Assembly (NCBI RefSeq): GCF_018831625.1
Contig: NZ_CP065193.1
Span: forward strand, 682,001-746,000
Source of the DNA: Spiroplasma endosymbiont of 'Nebria riversi'
GTDB lineage: Bacteria > Bacillota_I > Bacilli_A > Mycoplasmatales > Nriv7
Direction: 5' to 3'
DNA length: 64,000 nucleotides
The notes under the pieces are model-generated. The model was not told the origin of the DNA. It was given only the letters and a program-made list of their open reading frames with translations, and ran no database searches. Shown piece by piece: positions 30,564 to 41,290 of the stretch. How positions within the stretch are numbered: position 1 is the first letter of the stretch; every line of letters begins with the position of its first letter. A program made the translations under genes and the position numbers.

Positions 30564-32099
30564 GTGAAAAAAATAATAAACTGGCGAGATAAAAATATTA
30601 GCAACAAAATTATTTATTGAATTATTTTTATTTTAGCGGTTCCGTTTATTCTTCTGTGTTTGATAAATTGTGCTTCGGCAATAATTATTATGTTGTTAAC
30701 ATATCATACATTAGATTTTAAAAATTTTAATCTTGTTTATACTGATAAATATAGTTGGACAATATCGCTTGTTGTTTTTATTATAGGTGCTTTGTGTTTC
30801 TTATGGTTTTATGCAAGTCATAAAATATATAATACGGATAACCCTAAAACACAACAACAAAAAATGGATAGAGCAATCAATAGAGAATTTAAAACATTAC
30901 AGTATAAAATGCTGGTGGTTGGTAATAACTATGGTATTCCAAAAAATAATTTAACTCAACACACTTTATTGGTTGGAACAACAGGGAGCGGTAAAATAAC
31001 AACATTAATGTTTTTGGTAAAACAATTAACCAAATTATTTAAACAAACAACTATAATTATTGATGATAAGGGTGATGTTGATTTAATTGATAAAGTTAGA
31101 CAACTAGACCCCGGCGCTTTTATTTGAGAAATTGGGGGCGAAACTGAATATAACCCCTTTTAAAATAAAAATAATGTTGTTTTAGTGGATAAAATAATGT
31201 CTCTGTTTGACGTCACTGAGCCGTATTATCGTGACAAAGCAGAACATTTTTTATTAATATTATTAGATACTATGTTAATAAATAACATTGATATTACTTT
31301 AAAAAATATCATTGAACATTTTAATATTTAAAAACTAATAAAGTTAGTTGATGTCAAAAGTGCAAATTATGATATGATTACCAATAATTTTGCAGAGAAA
31401 GAAATATCAGGGATGTTAAGTAAACCTGATATTACTAATATGCAATTAAGCAAAAATCTTGGCAATCGCAACAACCTATTAGAATTGATTACTAATCATA
31501 AAACAATATTGTTTAGTATCAATTCGTTGATGTATCCCAAACTAGCGGGGGCGGCTGGTAAAATTATTATCAAAGACTTAAAAGAATTAACCACTTTAAA
31601 ACCAGTTAATCAAAAAATCAATGTTGTTTTAGATGAATTTAATGTCTTTGCTAGTGAAACCATTATTAACTTAATTAATAAATCGCGTAGTTTTAATTAT
31701 CAATGTTTCTTGTCATTTCAAGTAACAGATGACTTATCAACAGATAATAAAAAACTTTTAAATACAATATTTGAAAATGTAGCAAATATAATTTCCCATA
31801 AAGTAAATGATGTCGAAAGCCCTGAATACCTTGCCAAAGTTTTTGGTACCCAAGAAACCGAGAAACTGACCCGCCAAATTGATTTTAAAAATAGCAGTGC
31901 CAATATGGTAGGTTCGGTTGATAAATTTATTGTTCACCCCAACGACCTTAAAACCCTTAAAATTGGTGAGTGCTATTTTAAAACCACCCTCCCGAGTGGC
32001 AAGTTGTGTATTAAAAAAATTCATGTTGACCCTACTTGTTTAGACTTGTTAATTCAGCAAATAAACAACTTTCTCATTTTTGCTATTTTGTCAAAATAA
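30564..32099 (+). pseudogene. VirD4/TraG-type coupling protein, two nonsense mutations
   Basis: One continuous 512-codon frame from GTG 30564 (RBS AAGGTGGAG). The ATG two bases earlier is out of frame and closes at once. Two N-terminal membrane helices are followed by Walker A GTTGSGKI (about 30985; the conserved Thr/Ser after Lys is Ile) and IIIDDKGDVDLID. Near the C-terminus come VVLDEFNVFAS (Walker B), FLSFQVTDDLS and FKTTLPSGKLCIKK. TAA at about 31161 and 31330 are in frame with no indels. Coupling proteins bring the relaxosome to the secretion channel; this one is inactive. Confidence 0.87.
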
Positions 32100-32125
32100 A
32101 AACCAGTAATTAAAATTACTGGTTT
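32100..32125. terminator. Bidirectional hairpin between traG and propeller gene 2
   Basis: The stem AAACCAGTAATT (32100-32111) pairs with AATTACTGGTTT (32114-32125). A-rich before and T-rich after, so it can stop both convergent genes. Related copies lie downstream of the other two propeller genes (about 17245 and 39950). Confidence 0.85.
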
Positions 32126-32148
32126 GTTTGAATATTTTTCGCGAGAAA

Positions 32149-35100
32149 TTAAACTATTGAAGTATTAATAATTAGTTTTGGTTCTGCTTCTTGTGTTAAA
32201 GAAATTTTGCCTTTTCCATTAAAAGTTATACTGTTATCTTCATTGATAGTAATTTCATCTGACAATAAGTTATATTTTTGTAATATTTGCATTGCTTCTT
32301 TAATTGATAATATAATTATTTGTTCTTCATTATTATCATCAATTATTTTAGCAGTAATTGTTCCGCTAATTTTTTGTTTTAAATTTAATGTAGTTTCAGC
32401 GTTAGTTTCTCGGACTGAATATTTAACTATTACGCGTTCGTGAGGTGCTAAGTCTACTTCATCTTCTACATCACTAAAAGAATACAAAATCATTTCTTGT
32501 TCTTGTTTATTAATATTTGATAAATCAAAATTATTTGATAATTCATTAATAATTTCAGATTGTTTATTATTTAAATTAACAAAGTCATGTAATTTCATTT
32601 CATCATCAGGATTTATGTTTCAACCATTTAATTTATTTTCTTGTTTTGTTTTAGTTAATCCTGTTGTAATTTGAAATACTAATTTTGATTTTGAATTATA
32701 TTCACATTTAGGTATTTTAACTGTTTTTATAACTGAAGAAGTATTGATGCACTCTCTTTTTTTAAAACATGCTTCTTTAAAATTAACACTATGTAATAAT
32801 TTAGAATCTCTTGTAACTTCAACATTTCCAAAATTTAAATTATCTGTATTAATATTTTTTATTTCTTTAAAAAAGAAATTATGGTTTTCATCACCAAACT
32901 TAAAAAATATCGCTCTTTTAATTAATTTATTCAAGTTAATAATTTTATTTTGATTATTATTTATTTTATAATGTACCATATTTTCGCCAATAGATTTAAT
33001 ACTATTTATTTTTGCTTTAATTATTGCTGAATTATTTATTATATTAGTTACTTCTAATTCTGATATATCTAAATCAGGATTTAAATAATTTAATTCGTTT
33101 AAAATAGTTTGCTGATTATTGTTATCTAAAAATCCTATTTTAACACTTTTAATAACATTTATTAAATTTTGTTGATTATTAACTGTATATTCATAAACAT
33201 TATGATCATCTGATCCAAAATAAATTTTATTGTTTAATACTACCCCTGAAGAATGAATTGCTCCGTTTGTTGTTATGACAACTTTTTGTTGACCTGTGAT
33301 TGGATCATATTCATACACTTGGCCGTTAGAATAAATATATGATGAAGAAAAATAAATTTTATTGTTTAATACTACACCAAAACCTAAAAATTCTCCCTTT
33401 TTTACTGTAATAACAACTTTTTGTTGACCTGTGATTGGATCATATTCATATATTTTAATATTATTATAAATTGATGATCCAAAATATAATTTGTTGTTAA
33501 ATACTATTCCTGAAGATTCAACTCTTCCATTTGTGGTGATGACAATTTTTTGTTGACCTGTGATTGGATCATATTCATATATTTTACTATTATTATATTC
33601 TGATGTTCCGAAATATAATTTATTGTTGAAAACCACACCAGAAGATCAAACTTCTCCTCCTGTTTTAATAACAATTTTTTGTTGTTCTGTTACTGGATCA
33701 TATTCATATATATTTTGATCTGCTGAACCAATATATAATTTATTATTAAATACTGTTCCTGAAGATTTAATTCTTGCACTTGTTGTGACAACAACTTTTT
33801 GTTGGTTTGTAATTGGATCATATTCATAAACATTATGATCTTCTGATCCAAAATAAATTTTATTGTTAAAAACAACTCCGGAAGACCCAATTATTGCATT
33901 TGTTGTAATAACAGTTTTTTGTTGTTGTGTTGCGGGATCATATTCATAAACATTATTATCTTCTGATCCAAAATATAATTTATTATTAAATACTGTTCCT
34001 GAAGATTTAATTCTTGCACTTGTTATGATAACAATTTTTTGTTGTTGTGTTGCGGGATCATATTCATAAACATTATGATCTTCTGATCCAAAATATAATT
34101 TATTATTAAATACTGTTCCTGAAGATTTAATTTCTCCTTTTGCTGTAATAACAACTTTTTTTTTATTTATTATTGGCTCATATTCATAGACATTATGATC
34201 TCGTGAACCAAAATATAGTTTGTTATTTAATACAACCCCAGAAGATCAAATTTCTCCTTTTGCTGTAATAACAACTTTTTGTTTATTTATTATTGGCTCA
34301 TATTCATAGACATTATGATCTCGTGAACCAAAATATAACTTATTATTAAAAATAAAACCAGAAGATCGAATTTCTCCTTTTGCTGTGATGACAACTTTTT
34401 GTTGACCTGTTACCGGATTATATTCATAAACATTTTTATCATCTGAACCAAAATATAATTTATTATTAAAAACGACACCAGAAGATAATATAAAACTATT
34501 TGCTTTAATAACAATTTTTTGTTGTTGTGTTGCGGGATCATATTCATAAACATTATTATAAGCATAACGATCATTACCATAATATGATGAAACAAAATAC
34601 AGTTTATTATTAAAAACTATCCCTGAAAATACAAAACTTCCACCTGTGGTGATGACAACTTTTTGTTCACCTGTTACCGGATCATATTCATAAACATTTT
34701 TATCATGTGAACTAAAATATAATTTATTGTTGAAAACCACGCCAGAAGATTGGATTAATGATTTTGTTCTAATAACAATTTTTTGTTGTCCTGTAGTGGG
34801 ATCATATTCATAAACATTTTTATCATTTGAACCAAAATATACTTTGTTGTTGAACACCACCCCCGAAGAACCAACCGGACCATTTGTGGTGATGACAATT
34901 TTTTGTTGTTGTGTTGCGGAATCATATTCATAAACATTTTTATCATTTGAACCAAAATATACTTTGTTGTTGAACGCCACCCCCGAAGAACCAACCGGAC
35001 CATTTGTGGTGATGACAATTTTTTGTTGTTGTGTTGCGGGATCATATTCATAAACATTTCCATAATTAAAACCAAAATATAATTTATTGTTAAAAATCAA

Positions 35101-35475
35101 ACCATTAGTATAACTTTTACGTGCTATTACACCAGGAGCTAAAATTTCTTTTTCTTTATTAATGACAATTTTTTGTTGTTGTGTTTCTGGATCATATTCA
35201 TAAATATTACCATCATCTGAACCAAAATATACTTTATTATTTAATACTGCCCCAGAAGAATCAACATAATTATTTGTGGTGATGAAAACTTTTGTTCTAT
35301 TTATCTTCTCATTATTACTTCGTTTTTGTCTTTTACAATTTATGTTTTTTAATTTAGTTTGTAAAAAGTTACTTTCTGATATTTGTTCTTTTTTATTTGG
35401 AGCATTTCCAACAATACCGGTCATTCCGCTTCCCGTCATTGTTATTGTTCCTAAGATTACTAACAATTTTTTCAT
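32149..35475 (-). CDS. Beta-propeller repeat surface protein, copy 2 (17 repeats, intact)
   Basis: 1108 aa; the frame stays open with TGA=Trp. A cleavable signal peptide (MKKLLVILGTITMTGSGMTG, no lipobox Cys) and a basic linker RQKRSNN are followed by 17 tandem units of about 40 residues (120 bp). Core: SSGVVFNNKLYFGSxDxNVYEYDPxTxQQKIV. Most units are exactly 40 aa; five carry short insertions in the strand-turn (for example YYGNDRYAYN). Units recall PQQ/YVTN propeller blades, enough for two 8-bladed propellers. Two C-terminal domains follow: NELNYLNPDLDISELEVT at about residue 790 and KLHDFVNLNNKQSEI at about 960. A secreted adhesin-like or carbohydrate-binding role is inferred. There is no transmembrane anchor. 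Confidence 0.85.
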
Positions 35476-35528
35476 TTACTAAATCCCCTACCTTTATGTT
35501 AAATTTTACTAATTATAAATTATTAAAT

Positions 35529-35551
35529 AAGAGTTTTCGACAAAATTAAAA
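35529..35551. repeat. Solo partial terminus of the IS1595-like element
   Basis: 23 bp of the IS right-hand terminus without IS body, 54 bp upstream of the copy 2 propeller gene. A scar comparable to 9686-9712. Confidence 0.65.
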
Positions 35552-35952
35552 CAAAAAAAATATTAAGGGGACAATTACTGCCAAAATAATTGAAATCATT
35601 TACTGTCAGCTATATAAGGAATGTGTTTAGCAATTATTATAATGGTTATGGAAATAACAGACTGTTATTTTTATTTGTTAAAGAAAGAGGGCGAGTGGCG
35701 AATAAATAAATTTATTGCAACATTAATGTTACAATAAACTAAACTAAATAGAAAATGACCTAACAGTCAGTCTTCTATACACCTATTAAGTGGTTATCCA
35801 GACCACTTAATAGGGTTACTATAATTTACCCGAATTTAACTTTTTGTTAGTTCGTGATTAAATTATAACATTATTTATAATCTTGTGTATATGTAGAATG
35901 ACAAAAAAAATCATTCTACCTATTTTTTATTTATTAGAAAGGATATAAATTT
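35552..35952. other. Plasmid-like non-coding region (candidate replication or control region)
   Basis: 400 bp without a gene between divergent genes. It contains a perfect 13-bp inverted repeat (35782-35794 with 35802-35814, 7-nt loop), the direct repeat-like TTGCAACATTAATGTTACAAT and a terminator hairpin at 35893-35930. In the context of parA and tra genes it could be the replication or copy-control region of the former plasmid (inference). Confidence 0.4.
35893..35930 (+). terminator. Intrinsic terminator or leader attenuator
   Basis: GTAGAATGA (35893-35901) pairs with TCATTCTAC (35911-35919), loop CAAAAAAAA, followed by CTATTTTTTATTT. It ends 34 bp before the next ATG, so it may regulate that gene. 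Confidence 0.65.
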
Positions 35953-36237
35953 ATGCGAAAAGCGAGTTATGTTGATACCAATATTGATTATGCCCCAAAT
36001 GAAGAATTAAAAAATATTGGACGCGGGATTTTAAAACAGTGAGAAAAACAATGAAAAGGTGACTGATTTGACAATCTAACTAAGGAAAAACAAAAAGAAT
36101 ACAAACTTATAACAAACAAACTGGCGTTAGAAAATAAAAAAGCCGAATTTACTAAATTACGCAATGAATGAAAACGCAACTGGTTCGTCAATTTAGACAA
36201 AGAAAAACAACGCGAATATAAAAAACGCGTTGAATAA
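35953..36237 (+). CDS. Small Trp-rich helical protein, 94 aa, unknown
   Basis: RBS GAAAGGA, start ATG 35953. About eight Trp, mostly TGA-coded, in two similar halves: LKQWEKQWKGDWFDNLTKEKQKEYK and LRNEWKRNWFVNLDKEKQREYK. This indicates an internal duplication of a W-x-N-L-x-KEKQ-EYK module. Highly charged, no membrane segment, probably coiled or three-helix. Lying next to the plasmid-like region and upstream of a truncated gene, it may be a plasmid replication or control protein; function unknown. Confidence 0.65.
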
Positions 36238-36400
36238 ATTAAAAAAGCACATAATTTATTGAAATAAAGCAATTTTAAGCCCTTATTAGCGCCGAAAATA
36301 TAAAATTTATATATAAAAAAAATAAAAAAATATAGCAATGATAATTAACCGCCCTAATGGGGGTTAAAAAAGAATAAAACAATGAAAGGAGCATATTATT

Positions 36401-36527
36401 ATGCAAGAGTTATTATTACAAAATGAAGCACAAGCCTTCAATAAATTAAACCCAAATAAGGATATTTCCAATATTTTCACACCGAAAAAAAGTGTCAATA
36501 AAAAATTTACCGAAGACAGTCACATTT
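36401..36527 (+). pseudogene. 5' fragment of an unknown gene interrupted by the MITE
   Basis: RBS AAAGGAG and ATG 36401 start MQELLLQNEAQAFNKLNPNK, 42 codons, then the coding sequence is cut by the IS3-derived element at 36528. No continuation is recognisable after 36866. Polar, helical N-terminus; family unknown. Confidence 0.6.
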
Positions 36528-36866
36528 TGGTATGGCAACCCTTTTTAGGACACTTTTTATGTAGACTGTTGTTTTCTAAATTCAACAGGCGTTAAATAAT
36601 TTAGGCTGCCGTGAATTCGAATGTTGTTATATCAATTAATAAAATCAAATAATTCGTATTTTAATTATGTTAAATTTTCAAATTTTTTACCCTCAATAAA
36701 TTCCGTTTTAAAGGTTTTGTAAGTTGTTTCAGCAACAGCATCGTCATAAGAATACCCCTCATTGCTTAATGATCTTTTAATTTTAAAAGTGCTTAAAATT
36801 TCATCAATAATTTTATTTTATTTGAAAGTCCACATAAATATGGTCCAACTTATTGTAACCTATCCA
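36528..36866 (-). mobile_element. MITE-like IS3 derivative, copy 2 (339 bp)
   Basis: Same length and endpoints as 2156-2494 with about 95% apparent identity. TTT flanks both sides (36525-36527 and 36867-36869), compatible with a 3-bp target duplication as IS3 elements make. It has the inverted ends but only the 3' part of orfB. Confidence 0.78.
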
Positions 36867-36894
36867 TTTATTATGAAAAATTCACGAAAAGGAG

Positions 36895-39800
36895 GTGATT
36901 AACATTAAAAAGTTGCTGGCCGGAATCGTTGCCAATAATCCTTATCAAAAACAAGAGCAATTAGAAAATATAAATAATAAAAGAGAAAAACGAAGTAATG
37001 ATGAAATAAATAGATCAAAAATTGTTATCATTACAAATGGTATGGTTAGTTCTTCCGGTGTGGTATTTAATAATAAAATCTATTTTGGATCAAGTGATAA
37101 AAACGTTTATGAATATGATCCCGACACAGGAAAACAAAAAATTATCATTAAGGCAGAACGTCAAATTTGATCTTCTGGTGTGGTTTTCAACAATAAATTA
37201 TATTTTAGTTCATTTGATCATAATGTTTATGAATATGATCCTGTGACAGAACAACAAAAAATTGTTATTAAGACAAAAGAACAAATTCAATCTTCTGGTG
37301 CGATATTTAATAATAAACTTTATTTTGTTTCATATGATCATAATGTTTATGAGTATGATCCTGGTACAGGACAACAAAAAACTATTATTATAATGGGTGC
37401 AGTTAGATCTTCTTTGATGCTCAACAATAAATTATATTTTAGCTCATTTGATCACAATGTTTATGAATATGATCCTGTCACAGAAAAACAAAAAATTCTC
37501 ATCACCGCAAACAACTCGATTTGATCTTCTTTGGTAATTAATAATAAACTCTATTTTGGATCAAGAGATTATAATGTGTATGAATATGATCTAATAAAAA
37601 ATAAACAAAAAATTGTCATCACTACAAATGATATAATTGTTTCTTCTGGAATAGTTTTAAACAATAAAATATATTTTGGTTCATGAGATAAGAATGTTTA
37701 TGAGTATGATCAAATCACGGAACAACAAAAAATTGTTATTACCACGAATGGTGCAGTTAATTCTTCTGGGGTGGTGTTCAACAACAAAGTATATTTTGGT
37801 TCAGAAGATGGTAAAGTTTATGAATATGATGGATTGGTACTTAATAATAAACTGTATTTTGGTTCAAATGACGGAAAGGTTTATGAATATAAATCAACCA
37901 CACAACAACAAAAAATTGTTATTAGCACAGGGGGCTCTATTCTTTCAAGGACGAGGGCATCCATTTTTTCTTCTGGATTAGTATTAAACAATAAAATATA
38001 TTTCGGGGCAACAAATAATTATGTGTATGAATATGATCCTGTCACAGAACAACAAAAAATTGTAATTACAACAAAAGGAGAAGTTTGATCTTCTGGAGTG
38101 GCATTTAATAATAAACTGTATTTTGGCTCACTTGATCATAATGTGTATGAATATAATCCAATAAAAAATAAACAAAAAATTGTCATCACTACAAAAGGTA
38201 TAGTTTCTTCTTCGGGCTTGTTTTTAAACAATAAATTATATTTTGGTTCATTTGATCATAATGTTTATCAATATGATCCAATCACAGGACAACAAAAAAT
38301 TGTTATTACCGCGAATAGTGCAATTAATTCTTCAGGGGTGGCATTTAATAATAAACTCTATTTTGGTTCAAGCGATAAGAAAGTATATGAATATGATCCT
38401 GACACAGGAAAACAAAAAGTTGTTCTTAGAACAAATGGCGGAGTTGATTCTTCTGGTGTGGTATTTAATAATAAACTGTATTTTGGTTCAGGAGATGGTA
38501 ATGTTTATGAATATGATCCAATCACAGGACAACAAAAAATTGTTATTATTGCAAATGAAGCGGTTGAATCCTCTGGTATAGCATTAAATAATAAATTATA
38601 TTTTGGATCAAATGATAAAAATGTTTACGAATATAATCCAATCACAGGAAAACAAAAAGTTGTTCTTAGAACAAACGGCGGAGTTGAATCTTCTGGTGTG
38701 GTATTTAATAATAAACTGTATTTTGGTTCAGGAGATGGTAATGTTTATGAGTATGACCCCGCTACAGAACAACAAAAAATTATTATTACATGACGGGGTG
38801 TCGTTAGATCTTCGGGGATTATATTTAACAACAAATTGTATTTTGGTTCAGGAGAAGGCAGAGTTTATGAATATACAACAATTAATCAACAAGATTTATC
38901 TGATGTTATAAAAAATACCCAATTAGGAAAATTAGATAATAATAATCAACAAGTTATTTTAAATGAACTAAATTATTTGAATCCAGAATTAGATATTTCA
39001 CAATTGGAAATAACCGACATAACAGATACTTCAACAATAGTTAAAGCAAAAATTAATAGTATCAGTTCTCTTGGAAAGAAAAAAATTTTTTATACAATAA
39101 ATAATCAGCAAAATAAAATTATTGACTTGAATAAATTAATTAAAAGAGCAATATTTTTTGAGTTTCAAGATGAATACCCTACTTTCTTTTTTAAAGAAAT
39201 AAAAGATATTAATACTAATAATTTAAGTTTTGGAAATGTTGAAATAACAAGAAATGAAGATTCTAAATTATTACATAGTGTTAATTTTAAAGAGTCGTCA
39301 TGTTTTAAAAAGAGAGAACGCATTAATACTTCTTCGATTAAAAAAACAGTTAAAATACCTAAATGTGAATATAATACAAAATCAAAATTAGTATTTCAAA
39401 TTACAACAGTATTAACTAAAACAAAACAAGAAAATAAATTAAATGGTTGAAACATAAATCCTGATGATGAAATGAAATTACATGACTTTGTTAATTTAAA
39501 TAATAAACAATCTGAAACCATTAATGTATTATCAAATAATTTTGATTTATCAAATATTAATAAACAAGAACAAGAAATGATTTTGTATTATTTTAGTGAT
39601 GTAGAAGATGAAGTAGACTTAGCACCTCACGAACGCATAATATTTAAATATTCAGTCCGAGAAATTCATTTTGAAAATGCACTAAATTTAAAACAAAAAA
39701 TTACTGGAACGATTACCGCTAAAATAATTGATGATAATAACGAAGAACAAACAATTACATTATCAATTAAAGAAGCGATGCAAATATTAAAAAAACATAG

Positions 39801-39921
39801 CTTATTACCAGATGAAATTACTATCAATGAAGATAACAGTATAACTTTTAATGGGAAAACAAAAATTTCTTTGACACAAGAAGCAGGGCCAAAATTAATT
39901 ATTAATACTTCAATAGTTTAA
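36895..39921 (+). CDS. Beta-propeller repeat protein, copy 3 (16 repeats, signal peptide truncated)
   Basis: 1008 aa, open with TGA=Trp. The start is GTG 36895 inside a strong GGAGGTGA RBS-like stretch, or a downstream codon. The first residues MINIKKLLAGIVANNPYQKQEQ align to the ends of the normal signal peptide (MKKLLS and GIAGVVANSPYEKQEQ), so most of the hydrophobic core is deleted and export is doubtful. 16 propeller-like units follow. Unit 7 is fused directly to a shortened unit 8 (VYEYDGLVLNNK), a repeat-deletion joint. The two C-terminal domains are complete and close to copy 2. It converges on copy 2's orientation, and its 3' flank shares the same hairpin arm. Confidence 0.8.
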
Positions 39922-40082
39922 TTGCTTTTGTAAAATAGGAAAAATATTCAAACCAGTAATCTAATTAGAAGAAGAGAAGAAAAGAAAAAAAAGATGGAAC
40001 GATACCCAAAAAGTAGACATGAAATAAAAAACATTTGGTATTAATATTCTACACGATATGTTTGTTTAAAATTCATTCATTT

Positions 40083-41227
40083 ATTTAATTTTGTCGAAAA
40101 CTCTTGATAAAATAAAAAAAATCATCAACTTGATAATTTTAAAAGGCTTTTATGTAAAATTACTATTTTTACTTTAATTTTTTATACATTAAAATATAAT
40201 ACCGCTGTTTGTTGGTTTGGAGTTAAACCCTTATGTTGGTATTTTCATTTTCAGATATTTAAATAATTTTGAATATTTGTAAAACCTAAACCATGATAAT
40301 GAATTAAGGCTTCTTTAAGAATAGATTGTAATTTACTGATTTTATTTAAGTTACGATAACTAGCTTCAGGATTAATTGTTGTTTTAGTTACACATAAAGT
40401 AGAATTTGTTTGTTTTGCTACTAAAAAATATAATTTTTGCATATCAGAAGTAATAATTTAATTTTGGTTAATTAATTCTTTGTTCATATTTTTAATAACT
40501 CATTGTTTTTGTAAACGTTTGGTGTTTGTGGATTTAACATAAATATTGTTATTATTATCAACTGCCATTTGAATACAGCATTTAGTATTAGTTGCGAATG
40601 GGTCAAGGTAAATTCTTCGTGGATCAGTTTTATGTTTGAAATTTCCTTTATGAATTTCTTTAATAAATGTTTCATCGATTTGGATTTTACCAGATAATTT
40701 TTTAAATTTTAATTGGGTATTTTCTAATTGTTTTGATTTCATTAATTTTTGACAATTATATCAAGCAGTTTTTAATGTAGTTTTAATAAAACGAGAAATT
40801 GTTTTACTAGATTGCCCCAGCAATGAAATTTTAATCAATAAATTTCATTGTTCATAATTTAAATGACTTCAATAAATAAAATGATTACGAGAAGCGTCAA
40901 AACTTGCACGGCAATTTTTACATAAATATTTTTGTTTTCCTTCTGAATTATGTCCATTTTTAACGCAATGGTAAGATTCACATTTAGGGCATTTAATATC
41001 TTGTGCTCTAAATTTTTGATCAATTTCATTTAAACGTTTTTGTTTCTTTATTAATTCTGCTTGTTGTTTGACTTTTTCATAAAATTCTAAAAATTGATCA
41101 TCTGTTAAAGTATTTACTAGTTCTTGAATTATTTTTTCCATAATTATTATCCACCTCTACCATATTAAAAATATACCTAAAATTAAGTATATTCAATAAA
41201 TATCAAGAGTTTTCTGCAAAATTAAAA
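40083..41227 (-). mobile_element. IS1/IS1595-like insertion sequence, copy D
   Basis: Inverted repeats at about 40083-40109 and 41201-41227; 1,145 bp. It lies head-to-head with copy E around the helicase gene, so the pair has composite-transposon geometry. Confidence 0.9.
40182..41141 (-). pseudogene. Transposase of IS copy D, one nonsense codon
   Basis: 960-bp frame of full length with a single TAA in place of Ser in NQNSIITSD (about 40457). All else resembles the intact copy A, including the zinc ribbon and IQIDETF. A recent kill. Confidence 0.9.
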
Positions 41228-41290
41228 CAAATTTTTAATTAAGGCGGTATGTAATCTTATTACAACAAGGAAATAAAGAGTGATTTATAA

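Noticed and set aside
33180..38880. Regular 120-bp spaced repeats that look at first like a CRISPR or satellite array
   Set aside because: They are in-frame coding repeats (40 codons) of propeller-like units; there are no short identical repeats with unique spacers, and no cas genes.
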